Assembly: GCA_050084985.1 (NCBI GenBank)
Contig: JBITNC010000002.1
Span: 8,184,001 to 8,248,000 of the forward strand
Direction of reading: 5' to 3'
Source: Nageia nagi
Lineage: Eukaryota; Pinophyta
DNA: 64,000 nucleotides
The position numbers and the translations under genes were made by a program. Each line of letters begins with the position of its first letter. Position 1 is the stretch's first letter. Below are positions 10,761 through 22,560 of this stretch, one piece after another. The notes under the pieces are model-generated. The model saw nothing but the letters and a program-made list of their open reading frames with translations, was not told the DNA's origin and did no database searches.

Positions 10761-11306
10761 ATGGGTGGCAACCATGAATGCATTTCAAGATTCATTTTTA
10801 GCTTAGTTGGAGGTTTGAATCCCACAAGTACTAAGGTTAAAACCCTCATGGGAATTTTAATAAAAAGGGGGGCTCTCGTGGCCCTCGTAGCTCCTTGGCA
10901 TGATTGCAAACCTTTACATCACTTCACCCTTTCTTCACTTTTTATTGAGGTGTATGCATATGAGTTTTTTTTACCTCCCCATCTTGTAGTGCTTAGGAAA
11001 GTGGGATTAGATATATTGGTACCCACTATGGGGCTCAAACCCATGATGCATGGATCCTCTAGCCACCTCAAAACCTACCACTTGACCTCTCTCTTCTACT
11101 TGGAACCTGCCACTTCTATGCTCTTGCACACTCAATCACCCCTCTTGCAACCCTCTTATCTCCTCCACCTAGTTGAGGCCTCTTCCTCCTTTATCGATGC
11201 CTCCTGTCTCTTCCTCCTTTGCTACCAGACTTGCAGCTTTCTCTCAGGCCACTCCTTTTCTCTTCAACTTACACAACTAGGATCTTCTCACCCCTCTTCT
11301 TTCTAG
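10761..11306 (+). other. Unrecognised 181-codon open frame, doubtful gene
   Basis: The frame runs from ATG at 10761 to a TAG at 11304 without a stop, in a local patch of lower AT content. The product would be rich in Leu, Ser and His with no domain, signal peptide or repeat I recognise. The same patch holds tRNA-like promoter boxes on both strands, which favours a non-coding repeat over a gene. Nothing nearby suggests a function. Confidence 0.2.
11030..11087 (-). repeat. Candidate tRNA-derived SINE fragment
   Basis: Read on the reverse strand, AGGTCAAGTGGTAGG (11087 to 11073) resembles a Pol III A box and GGGTTTGAGCCCC (11042 to 11030) resembles a B box. Their spacing of roughly 30-45 bases matches a tRNA gene. 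No cloverleaf is complete and no tail or target duplication was found, so this is tentative. Confidence 0.35.
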
Positions 11307-12847
11307 CGTGGACTCCTTTGAATAGTTGGTGCATTTATTTTTTTGTTGCTTGTAAATCATTTTTTTTTTAAATACACATAGAAGCTTTAAATATTTGCAA
11401 AATGTATACTCAAAGTTTAAAGCTTTCCTTTTTTATGACTATGATCATGTCTATCATCAATTACCATGGGAAGTGTAAAATGAATTTTTTATTATTCAAA
11501 GTAATTTTTTTCAAATACTTAAACATTTAGGCATTATGTTTAAGGTTTAATATTTCAAATCTAAGTGTTTATTTTTAAAGAGTTATTATTCATAAATTAG
11601 CTACTTAAATTTCCTTAGTACTTATAAAAGTGTAACTTAGCTAAATTAACATTTCTTTACTAATGCTATTTTTTAAGGGATCATAATTTTAAGTAAAAAG
11701 GAGGAGGAAATACTTACTAGTTTCTTTACTTAAAAATTTTAGAGCTTTTTATGCTTAGAATACATGTTTGTCATCTAGAAACCTTGATGTCTCTCATGCA
11801 TGCTAAGTATTTATCATTTTGCAAAGTTTATAAATGAACATATGCAAATTAATAGAATGATGCATGCTCCTTACTTAATCTTTTAAGTTAAATAATGCAT
11901 AATTTATTCTTAATTTTTTTTTTAAATACATGCTACTTAATTCTTTTAGTTATGGAATGAGACATACTTATTACTTAAATTTGCCAAGTTATGATTTTTT
12001 ACTTTTTTATGCAAAGTTAATGGACTTGTGCAAATAAGGAATGATGTAAAGATATCCTTTAGAGGTTTGTAAATAAAACCCATTAAACTCTTAAGGTTCC
12101 AAGTTGCAAATAGATGATGTTTTTACTTATGCTCTTTTATTTCATGTTTTGTATTTTGATTTATTTACTTATGCAAACATGTAAACATTAAAATGAGAAA
12201 CCCTCTAAAATGAATATATCTGAATGTACATTTCATAACATGATTTTTTTCGAGAGCCATGAGATGAGGACAAGTGTACTAGAGCATTTAAGTTCGATGA
12301 TCCAAATAATGAAAAGTTCATACTTTTTAATTGCCCCTAAGTCCTCTGTTGATTTGAATATAACTCCAATAGGTGGATAGATATGTGTGTATTGATACTG
12401 CATGTTTACATGTTTATTCAAAGACTATCTTGATAACCTAGGAGGATAACTTGAAACCTAATCAAGATTAATAATTTGATCGATCCAATAAATATCATAA
12501 TCTTGAAAAATAGTAGGTACTTCTCCTTATAAGAAAGTATAATACTGATCAAGGTGAATTGGTAGCACTTGGGTTCTTTTTGTGCAGGCATTCGAGTGAA
12601 GGCCTAATTTTAGATAAGAAAATAAGCTTCAATAATGTCACTCTACATATACGATTCTTGATGATGATAAAAGTATTAGGTACATAAGATGTATATTTGA
12701 ATTGCAAAATATTTGCACTTGTGAATCAAATCAAGCATGTTTCTAGTGTTAAATTTAACATGTATTATTTATTTAGCTAAAACTTAACATATAATATTAT
12801 TTATTGAACCACATGCTTATTATTTTTCATATTCTTATGTAGCAAAT

Positions 12848-15800
12848 GAGAGACTCTTTTTTACCCAAATACATTCTTGATGGTTTCAACTTTGGAATAT
12901 GAGAATAAAAAATGAAAGCTAAATTACAGGTAAGAAAGCTTTGGTAAATAGTGAATAAGAATTTTATACCTCTTAGAGATGAGAAGACACTAGAGGTTTA
13001 TAAAATGAAGAATGAGTTGGCAACCTTCATGATTTTTTGTACAATTTTAGATGTGATTTTAATGATTTTATATTCAACCTTGGTAAAAAAAACTTAGGAT
13101 AAGCTTAAGCAAATTTACCTTGGTTCAAAATTTTTAAAAAGGTTTACCATTCTTCAAAAGTTACTTCAATTTCATCAAGAAAAAGATGAAAATGTGGCTA
13201 TCTACTTGAAAAAAATTATTAACCTTAGGACCTAACTTGTTGCTTATAGATGCAATTAGATCAATGATAAGTTTATGTCTTCATTATTCTCTAAAGCCTT
13301 TTTTCAAAGTTTGGTAAATTTATGATGATTATGGAAATAAGGCTTGATGATGAAGAAGAAGTTTTCTCCTTTGAGAACCTTTGGACTTTTTTTAAAGTAT
13401 GATAAAATCTTTAATAAAAAGATGTTGATTTTTCTTTTAAAGATAATAATATTGCTCTTGAAGAAACCAAAACTTCTTTGAAGAAGAATTTCAACCATCA
13501 AAAGTAATCTTATCCTTCTTCCTCCAAAAGGTTTGAGAAAAGAGAAAATGGTAACAACAATGGTAATAATAAACACTTCAAGCAAAGTGATGGAAAAGGT
13601 AAAGCAATCAATTCAAATTCTAAGAAAAAAATTGATGGTATTTGTAACTATTATGGTATCAAAGGTCACAAATAAGTTTATTGCTACAAAAAGAAAAGAG
13701 AGAAAAAGAATAAAAGTAATAAAAATATAAAAAACTTCAAAAAAAAAAGAATATTCAAGTTATTTTTGCTATGATGCTCTACTCCATGTCTCACACTTTT
13801 TATGTAATTGGATTATTGACTCTGGTTACACTAATCACCTATGTTTTGAAAGAAAAAAGTTAAAAACTTTCATAAGTATAGAAAAGATGTAGTTGTGATA
13901 GATGATAAATCTATCATTGAAGTCCAAAAAATTATAAGTGTGTTGATTCACGAGAAGGTTCTTGAAAATGTGTTCTATGTTCCTAAGCTCAGAATAAACC
14001 TTCTTTCCATGATCTAAGTTGCAAAAAAAGGGTACTTTTTAAATTTTGACGCTCAATCCTAGTGCATTAAGAAAAGACTTACCACATTGGTCAAAAGGTC
14101 AATGAAAGATGATCTCTATGTTATGGATCAATTTTTAACAAAGATGTATCTTGCTATGAATGTATGTTCTAGAGGTAATCTTTGGCACCAACATCTAGGG
14201 TACCTTAACCATAAGAGTATTTAAGTCATGAAAAACTAAGAATTTGTGAAAAGTTTAACTTTTATTTCACCTTCAATTGGTCTATGTGAGAAGTGCATCC
14301 TTAGCAAGATGCATCGGTAAAAATTTGCAAAAGTTAAGGTAACAAGAGCATCTCAACCTTTTCAACTTGTGCATTCAAATTTGATGGGTCTATTTTAAAC
14401 TAAGTCACTTAGAGGAGCATTTTACATCTTGACCTTCATTGATGATGTTAGTAGGATGAGCTTTGGGTATCTACTTAAGCATAAAGATCAAACCTTTGAG
14501 AGTTTTAAGATTTTTAAGGCCTTTGTTGAGAATCAAACTAACCTTAAAATTAAGATGATAAGATCAGATAATGAAGGAGAATACAATAGTAATGAGTTTA
14601 ATGACTATTATGCTACGTATAAAATTAAAAGGTAGTTTACAATTCCTTACACTCTTCAGTAGAATGGTGTTGTAAAAAAAAAAAAATTATGGAAATGGCT
14701 AGATGCATGTTGGGTAATCTTTCTAGTTTCTTATGGGGTGAAGCTATGAGCACTACTATTTACACCTTGAATAGGTGTTCTACAAAAGCTGTTTAGGGTA
14801 AAACTCCTTTTGAAGCATGGTCAGAAAGAAAATCTAACATTTCACATCTTAGGGTGTTTGGTTGTGAAGCATTCTCCTACATTATTTTTGAGAAAAGAAA
14901 AAATTAGATAAAAAAATTAAAAAATGCATCTTTATGGGTTATGATAGTCAGCACAGAGGCTACAGGCTCTACTCTCCATCCTATAAAGGAGTGTTCATTT
15001 TAAGAGATGTCAACTTCAATGAACTTTTATAAGAATTTATTTCTAATGAGGATGTAGATGATTCTTCAACATAAAGGGTAATAAGGGGCATGACCTTAAA
15101 AAAATCCTTATTTGCCAAAATTAAAAATAAACATGAGCTCTCATCTTTCAGATATGCTTCTAAGAATGAATGTTAGGTAGAAGCCATGAAAATTGAGTAT
15201 GAGGCACCTATGAAACATAAATCTTAGGACTTGGTTCTTTATCCCAATGAGAAAAATATAATTGGTAATAAATGGATCTACAAGGTCAAGTACAATTCAG
15301 TTAAGGATATTAAAAAATACAAAGTAAGATTAGTAGCCAAAGGTTTTACTCAAAAATACAATATAGATTATGAAGAAATGTTTACTTTTATGGTAAAGAT
15401 GCCCATTATCATAATTATCTTTGCTCTTTTTATAGCTCAAAGATGAAAATTTTTTCAACTTGACATTAAGAATGCATTTCTTAATGATGACTTAGATGTG
15501 AAAATCTTTATAAATCAACTAGAAGGGTTTATTATGGAAGGCAAAATGTCCTTTATATTCAAGCTAAAGAAGTTATTGTATGGACTTAAGCAAGCACCTA
15601 GAGTCTAGTACAAGAAGATTTCAAGGTACTTTGCAAGCATTGGATTCTTTAAGTGCTTCTTTGATTTTGATTTATATGTGCTCAATCAAGAAAAGGATGT
15701 GGTCTTGATTCTCTTTTATGTGAATGATCTTTTGATGATTAGGAATAATGATAAAATCATTTAATAGTGCATATCCAAGCTCAAGATAACATTTAAAATG

Positions 15801-16682
15801 ATTGATCTTGATCTTTTACATTACTATTTTGGAATGCAAGTGTATCAATATAAGGATTGTACTTATCTTAATCAATCCAAGTATATATCAAAAATCTTGT
15901 TAAAGTTTGGAATGGATGAGTGTAGATATGCTACGATTCCAATCTCTCTTGAAATCACTATTTTTTTGAGCTCCAACTCTCAGTTGGTTGATGCTACAGC
16001 TTATAGGTAATTAATTAGTAATCTTTTGTATTTGATTATTTTTAGGCCAAATATTACCTTTACAATGAATTTAATGGTAAGATTCATGTGAAAACCATAT
16101 GTTGAGCACCTTAATGTTGTTAAACAAATCTTGAGGTATGTTGCAGGGATAAAAGATCTTGCTCTCAAGTATTCTAAGTCACCCTCATTTGTTCTCTTAA
16201 GGTTCTCAAATTTTGACTATGGAAGAGATAAAGATGATAGAAAATCAACCTCTTCATATGTGTTTAGCATTAGTTTAGGTGTTATCTCTTGGGCCTCCAA
16301 GAAGCAGCCTACTATTTCTCTTTCCACCATAAAAGTTGAATATCATTCCATATCTATTGCAGCCCATGAAGCTATTTGGCTAAGGCATCTTCTAAAAAAA
16401 ATTAGGTATGAGCAAGTTGGCTCATCTTTAATTTCTTTAGATAATCAATTAGCTATTTCTTTGGTTAAGAATCTTATCTTCCATCAAAGAATAAAACATA
16501 TGGAAATCTAGGCCCATTTTATCAAGGAGAAGGTTTTTGATGATATCATACACTTAGAGTATTATCCATCTACCTTGAACTCTATTGATTTTTTCACCAA
16601 GCCCTTTCTTGAAGCTTAGTTCTGTAAGCTTAAGGATGCTATTAGGTTGGTGAAGTTACCCTTAAGGGGGAGTGAAGTTTGA
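12848..16682 (+). pseudogene. Ty1/copia gag-pol relic (element 2)
   Basis: The copia domain order can be read despite many stops and frame changes. Gag starts near ILDGFNFGI (about 12870), with a damaged zinc knuckle ICNYYGIKGHK near 13640. The protease active site is DSG at 13818-13826 within WIIDSGYTNHL. Integrase has HQHLGYLNHKS and CEKC (14286-14297), then FIDDVSRMSFGYLLKHK and SDNEGEYNSNEF. Reverse transcriptase has GNKWIYKVKYN, VRLVAKGFTQ and QLDIKNAFLN. Its active site reads YVND at 15717-15728 instead of YVDD. RNase H has DRKSTSSYVFS and SWASKKQPT. Pol ends with RGSEV and TGA at 16680-16682. Many stops look like CAG or TGG changed by deamination. The copy is inactive. Confidence 0.9.
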
Positions 16683-17842
16683 ATTCTTATATTGAATTCA
16701 TGTTTGTGATGATAACTTCACATTTAGGAGGATTTATGCTATATAGTGTTGATTTTATTATACACCTTCATGGTAAGTTCACTTTGCATGAAGAATTTGT
16801 TGTACAAATTCTTAAAGTGAAAAGATTGGCCAATCTAGCACTATTTAGTTATCCATGTGTGAGGAACTCTTATGTGTCTTTTGGCACTGTTTAATTATCC
16901 ATATGTGAGAAAATCATATGTGCATGCTCTATTTTGGATTTACTTCATTCTCATACTCTCAAAACTAGTGTAATTTTGACATATATCTCCTTACTGATAC
17001 TCAACACTTTCTCGTTTGCACCCTTTCATCTGCTCCATTGGATTTAGAGTATTTTGGACCTTCATCGCATTGCTAACATCATCCATCAATGGCATGTTCC
17101 TTTATCTTGCTTCATTGATCCTCATTATTTGATGTCTTCAACCTCTATGTTTAGGGTACCAAATCTAATGTAAATTTGGTAGCTAACTTCTTGTTGACAT
17201 CATCCATTGGCATCTCTTTTCCTTTACTCACTTATCGATCCTTAGCTCATTCATAAGAGAGTCCTTTCATCTGTATTGATGAACAAAGTTCATTTTAACA
17301 AGTCTTCATTATGTTAACATCATGTGTTAGTTTTCTTAGTATTTTCAATGCTTATTGATCTTGAAGTTCATGGCTTCTTTGATTATTTGATTGAGGTGCT
17401 AGAATTAGTGTATTTTGAATGTCTGTCACATAGTTGATGTCATGATTTGGTATTCTCTTCTATTTCTTTATCTTGTTGGTACTTAACTCCCTCATAGCTA
17501 TGGTCTATTATCTTAGCGACCAAAATTAGTTTATCTTTGAGAGCTATCAAACTGATGATATCAACTACTAGAATTAGTCTATTTTCTTCATGTATCTAAG
17601 TATACATGCCATCTAACATACTAACGACCATTATTATCAATCGACCATTCTTCTACTATGCCTGATAACCTTGGTAAATACCTGACATCAATATATTCAT
17701 ACTCAGTATGTGTACAATCACTCGATAGACCTTAACAACCCTAGTAAATACCAAACATGCTTGTTACTATGTTGACAACAATGATAACCTCTCTGTATTA
17801 ACAACTTGGATTTATAAATATCCTCTCAGATTAAGGGGGGAT
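16683..17842 (+). other. Tail of copia element 2 joined to another element's 3' region
   Basis: Up to about 16830 this matches the tail at 450-590, including one hairpin unit (arms 16775-16781 and 16792-16798, loop CTTTGCATGA). Beyond that the sequence no longer resembles the element 1 tail. At 17831-17841 a purine tract TTAAGGGGGGA precedes a different LTR candidate. A join between two elements is likely. No coding sequence was seen. Confidence 0.55.
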
Positions 17843-18092
17843 TGTAAGAAACCTAATCCTTAGGGTTTATGGTATTTGTAATATAGTAATAGTATTTACT
17901 ATATTTAGTAAATTTGTAGCTTAGAGTACAATGATATTCTAAGTATCATAAGTTATAGAATATGAAGATTTCTAGAGGGATCTCAAGGGTCAACTAAGAA
18001 GGTGAATATGAAGAGTTATTTTGCAATGTATTTACTCTCATTTACAAGTTAATAAAATACTTTTGATCTTGGAGTTAATGAACAATCTATCA
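17843..18092 (+). mobile_element. Candidate 3' LTR of another copia family
   Basis: It starts TGTAAGAAACCTAATCC just after a purine tract and could end at ...AATCTATCA, giving about 250 bases. It does not resemble the 498-base LTRs at 1281 and 9609. No partner LTR is in the window, so the right end is a guess. Confidence 0.4.
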
Positions 18093-19263
18093 TATGTTAC
18101 ATGGTTACAAAAAAATTATAAAGTAATCTATGTGTGAACATATATCACTTATTATTGTAAGAAAAGTAACATGTATCTCATATTATTATAGGGAAATATA
18201 TTTGTAACTAAATAATGGATGTAAGAGAATATCATGCAAAGGAATATATGGTATATATAAGAAAATAAATGTAAGAGAATGTGCTACTTGCATATTCCTC
18301 TTATAGAAGGAAAAGAACAAAATCATGAAGTAACATATATTTTGTATTAGATTTACTCATGTTAAGAGATTCTCCACAAAGAGATGTGTGAAGTACAAAA
18401 AAGGTGTTATTTGCTATTATTATCATTTTATTTTTAATATTATATCCAACTTCACTTTTCTACAATATCCTCATTATGGTAATGTGATTTAAAATGCACA
18501 TCAATTGAAATTCATTGCAATTCATAATTTAACAAATCCTTAAATATAAACATGTTGAACCTTAATTCCAAATATTATATTAAGTATTTTAGAAACCCTA
18601 TCCCATAAAGTAGGTGTTTAATTTTGAAACTCTTGCTTAAGAGTTCCCGTCAAATCTCACACTTCCAATTGTAACTGCTTGCAGATATAAAATTAACAAA
18701 TTTTAAGAGTAAAAACATTCACAAATTTAACATAAGAGATTAGCTTGGAGAAACCCAATGTGGGTAGAAAACTCTAGACAAAATCAACTGTGTGATGAGT
18801 AATAAGTACACCATTTGCTGCCAACAGGAACTCCAAACTTCGATACATCATACACGCTGAGTGGTGGTCAAAATTCGTGGGTTCTCCTTCACACGGCGCA
18901 GCCCTCAACTTGGCGGGTCCCTTTGCTTGTGACTCGGTGATCAAACTCCATTACATTGACTTGGCTAAGTGGCCACGTATTTGTACAAGACCATTAGCTG
19001 TTGGGCTCCACCAGTATGGTGATATTTAAAATATATTTAATTGCCCAAAGCAAGATTTCAAAACTTTTGAAAATTTTAAATTGCATTAACTTACAAACCA
19101 GGAATTGGGATCTTGAAGTCAAGATCATCGATTGCAAAAAATCGAAGTTCAACTTGTCCTAAGAATTAATTGCAATCTAATAGAATGAAGATATATACTC
19201 TGTAATCATAGTGTGGTTCATCCACCAATATCCTAATTGGTTTTAGCCTGTTTTCAAAAAACC
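18093..19263 (+). other. Upstream region of the lectin kinase gene
   Basis: The region has no gene. From about 18780 the base composition becomes less AT-rich. It includes a TTGACT core (about 18957), which is a possible W box, and an ACGT core in GGCCACGTATT (about 18972). These are short motifs and only suggestive. Confidence 0.4.
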
Positions 19264-19270
19264 TATATAA
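19264..19270 (+). promoter_or_regulatory. TATA box of the lectin kinase gene
   Basis: TATATAA lies 86 bases upstream of the first likely start codon. The GACTACTGACTTG stretch just downstream is also found upstream of the sister gene at 47801, but that copy has no clear TATA box. Confidence 0.6.
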
Positions 19271-19355
19271 ACGCTATGACTACTGACTTGTTGAGGCACC
19301 ATAGTAATAAGCTTTGGGCTTTCTTTTGGTAGCGGAATTATATTTTTATGCAGAA

Positions 19356-21725
19356 ATGATGGCGGCCACTTATTTGGGTTTGGTTGGTTTGGCCCTGCTT
19401 TCCCTTATAAACCTCTGCCATGGCGCAGATAGCATGGCCGTGGGTGAAACTCTCACCGGCGTTCAAACTCTAACTTCCGTTAACGGCACCTTCACATTGG
19501 GTTTCTTCAACCTCAACAACACGGGAAACTGGTACCTCGGCATCTGGTACGCTCAAATCCCGGTCATGACCATCGTCTGGGTCGCCAACAGAGAAAAGCC
19601 GCTCAAAAACAATTCGGCCAGCTTGAATCTGACAGAGGACGGAAGCGTCGTCCTGTTGTACAGAAATTCTGTCATCTGGTCCAGCAACGGCACCAGCAAG
19701 GCAAAGGCGTCGTCGGCCATCTTAACGGATGCCGGAAATTTGATTGTGTACGGCGCGAACGAGTACGAGATAACGTGGCAGAGCTTCGACAACCCGGGCA
19801 ACACATTCCTGCCCGGGATGAAGTTAAGCATGGGTCGCAAGCTGAAAGCCTGGAAGAGCCCATGGGATCCGAGTCCTGGGCAATATAGCCTCCAGTTGGA
19901 TCCGGACGGATCGAACCAAATAGTGCTAATGTGGCGGAGCTCGGAAAAGTACTGGGAATCCGGCGTGTGGAACGGTCAGTTCTTCAGCAGTATCCCCGAA
20001 ATGAGAGGCGTGTGGAACAACTACACCTTCTTTGATAATGGCACTTACAAGTACTTCTCCTATTCTGTGAAAAAGACGGTAAATGTTCTGCCACGATACG
20101 TCCTGTCTGAGAACGGGAACATTCAACTGTCGAGCAACGAGTGGAACTCATACTGGGTGTGGGTGAAGCCGCTGTACCAGTGCCAAGTGTATGCTCTCTG
20201 TGGAGGCAACGCTTTGTGCGAACAGGACAACGTGCGATTCTGCAGCTGCTTGAAGGGGTTTACCCCTGCGGATACACTGATGTGGCAAGCTGGGATCTGG
20301 TACGGCGGATGCGTCCGGGTTAGCGCCCTCGACTGTAAGGCTGGTGGTAACACGACCACAGACGACTTCATCGAGCTTTCCGGCAAAGAAGTTCCTCCTG
20401 GAGCGGTCGAGACCATCGCGGAAAGCTGCCGCCAGGAGTGTCTCCGTAACTGTTCTTGTACAGCCTATGCCGACGTCGGCGGCCGGACGTGCCGTCGGTG
20501 GTTTAGCGACTTGGTTAATCTGAAGGACGCGTCCGCTGGCACCGAAGACAAGCTGTTCGTCAGGGTGGCCGCTGCAGATGTACGGAGGACCAGGTCAAAG
20601 AAAACAGCCGTAGCCGGGGCAGCGGGCGGCGCCGCTGCCGCGCTGGCCTTAACAATGGCCATGAGTGCGCTTCTTTGCTGCTTTTGCCGTCGCCAGAAAA
20701 AATCCACGGCAGTCGTCTCAGTCCGTGCCGGCTTTGCTCACCGTCTTCAGCTACCGGGAGCTTCAAGTCACGACCAAGAACTTCTCCGAGAGGCTAGGTG
20801 GCGGGGGTTTTGGGTCGGTTTATAAGGGAACCCTGCCCGACAAATCCCTCGTAGCAGTGAAGAAACTGGAGGGGTCGAGCCAAGGAGAAAAGCAATTCCG
20901 GGCAGAGGTCAGCACAATCGGAATCATACAACACGTAAATCTCATCCGATTGCGGGGATTTTGCTCGGAGGGCTCTCACCGACTTCTGGTCTACGACTAT
21001 ATGCCCAACTGTTCCCTCAACAGCTTTCTCTTCCCCAAACCCGGTAAAGAATCAAGCATCTTGGACTGGAAAACTCGTTTCAATGTTGCGCTGGGAACTG
21101 CCCGAGGAATACTTTACCTGCACGAGAATTGCAGGGATTGTATTATCCACTGCGACATTAAGCCGGAAAACATTCTCCTCGACTCCGATTTCTGCCCCAA
21201 GGTGGCTGACTTCGGCCTCGCAAAATTGGTCGGACGAGAGTTTAGCCGTGTGCTGACGACGATGAGAGGAACGAGAGGGTACTTGGCCCCCGAGTGGATC
21301 TTTGGGCTGCCTATCACTCCCAAGGCCGATGTCTACAGCTTCGGTATGACACTTCTGGAGATAATTGCGGGTCGAAGAAACATGGACACCCACCCGGAAT
21401 CCAGTGAGTTGTTCTTTCCGACATGGGCCGCAATTCAGATCAACGCTGGAAACACCTTGGCTTTGATTGACAAGAGACTCCACAACAACGCAGATGCAGA
21501 ACAGGTTAAAAGAGCAGCGATGGTGGGTGGATGGTGCATCCAGGACGACGAAGATGCAAGGCCGTCAATGAAACAAGTAGTAGATATATTGGAAGGCAAG
21601 GGGATGTTGCGGTGCCACCGGTACCCAGGTCTCTTCAGGCCATAGTTGCAGCCCCCAACACCGTTATTGCGTACTGGGATAAGGAGATCGAAGTCCCATC
21701 TCTCACCTTGGCCGCCTCTGAATGA
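19356..21725 (+). CDS. G-type lectin S-receptor-like serine/threonine kinase, two frameshifts
   Basis: This is a single-exon receptor kinase, probably at the plasma membrane. From Met 19356 (a Met also lies in frame at 19314, but 19356 matches the sister gene's start at 47801) it has a signal peptide ending near CHGADS, a B-lectin domain (IVWVANREKPLKNN), an S-locus glycoprotein-like region (WKSPWDPSPGQYSLQLDPDG, YQCQVYALCGG), a PAN domain (ESCRQECLRNCSCTAYADVG) and a membrane span at about 20605-20690. The kinase has GGGGFGSV (20797), Lys in VAVKK (20860), HCDIKPEN with catalytic Asp at 21154, DFG at 21208 and APEW. HCD instead of HRD makes it a non-RD kinase. Two indels break the frame: an extra base around the A run 20697-20702, and a missing base near 21598-21604. 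They may be real or base-calling errors, so it is either a young pseudogene or an intact gene misread. Confidence 0.88.
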
Positions 21726-22250
21726 TTGCCCTACATTTACTTTGGCCGGGTAGGGTCCAAACTTCACTACCAGGGTGGAGTGGAGTCCATAGTTGACCAT
21801 GAAAGTCTATTGCATACCGAGTGTGGGTTAGATGATATTTGCTTTACAATAGTTTCAAATTTTTTTACATGTTTTAAGAGTAAATGCAAGTTTTTATAAG
21901 TTCTTTACATTGCATGATAGTTTGCAAGGAGCATGTAAAGTACATGCAACGATAAATGTTGATGAGTGTGTGTTTAAAATCAATGTATATTATATATTTG
22001 GTGTATACTATATATTTTGGTATATTGTGTGTAAACTTTTTAAACATACACTCATACACACACATAAATATATATCGTATAGTATACTAAAATGTTAGTT
22101 GTAAAGTATATAGAATGATAAAATTTTTACAATGTATATTGTATATATAGTATATTGTATCTGTGTGTGTGAGTGTGTATTTAAAATCAATGTATACTGT
22201 ATATTTATTGTTGCATGTACTTTACACAAGTATTTTGCAGCTAGTATAAA
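21726..22250 (+). other. 3' flank of the lectin kinase gene with AT/GT repeats
   Basis: The first 120 bases match the 3' flanks of the kinase copies ending at 57125 and 34411 (TTTACTTTGGCCGG, GGGTCCAAACTTCACTA), so this is an inherited untranslated region. No AATAAA signal is obvious. The rest is rich in TATA and GTGTGT runs and holds the inverted repeat listed next. Confidence 0.6.
21934..22226. repeat. Inverted repeat of about 290 bases
   Basis: The arms at 21934-21957 and 22203-22226 match in 23 of 24 bases (TGTAAAGTACATGCAAC...). A GTTTAAAATCAATGTATA-like stretch is also repeated directly inside. The left arm resembles the 3' flank of the sister kinase near 57335, so the right arm may be a local inverted copy and the whole need not be a MITE. 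Confidence 0.6.
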
Positions 22251-22261
22251 GGAACAAATCA

Positions 22262-22560
22262 ATGTGTTGTAAGAAAAGTGTGGTACTCGGGATACAAAGT
22301 TGGTTGACCTACATGAGACACTAGCGGCCCAAGATGAGACAATTAGTACCAAGGATTAAAAAAATAGCTAGCCTACAACAACAACTTGATGTTCAAAAGT
22401 AAGTGGTTCAAGAGATGATAGCCACCATAGATGCTCATAAGAGAAGTGGTATGTTATACGTGCTTTAGAAGATTCAAGATTATGAAAAATAGAAGCAAGA
22501 TCTTGTTATACATAATGTGTACCTAGATAACCAAATGAGTGTATTAGAATGTAATACAGG
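22262..22560 (+). pseudogene. Eroded coiled-coil coding relic
   Basis: Across two frames and a few stops the sequence reads KLVDLHETLAAQDETIST, then IASLQQQLDVQK, VVQEMIATIDAHKRS and KIQDYEK...HNVYLDNQMSVLE. The regular Leu/Val spacing and many Gln, Glu and Lys residues suggest a long coiled coil, as in some gag or cytoskeletal proteins. I do not recognise the family. Confidence 0.35.

Larger units (their letters stand above)
10122..12847 (+). other. Long leader of copia element 2, possibly with nested insertions
   Basis: Between the primer-binding site and the first gag-like residues lie 2.7 kb, more than a usual copia leader, so insertions are likely. It begins with short repeats of GAAGCTTTTCTTCTTG. 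Dinucleotide runs (AT)n lie at 10521-10548 and (TA/CA)n at 10645-10670. The 10761-11306 part is less AT-rich and is described separately. The remainder (11307-12847) is AT-rich with no motif I recognise. Confidence 0.5.
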
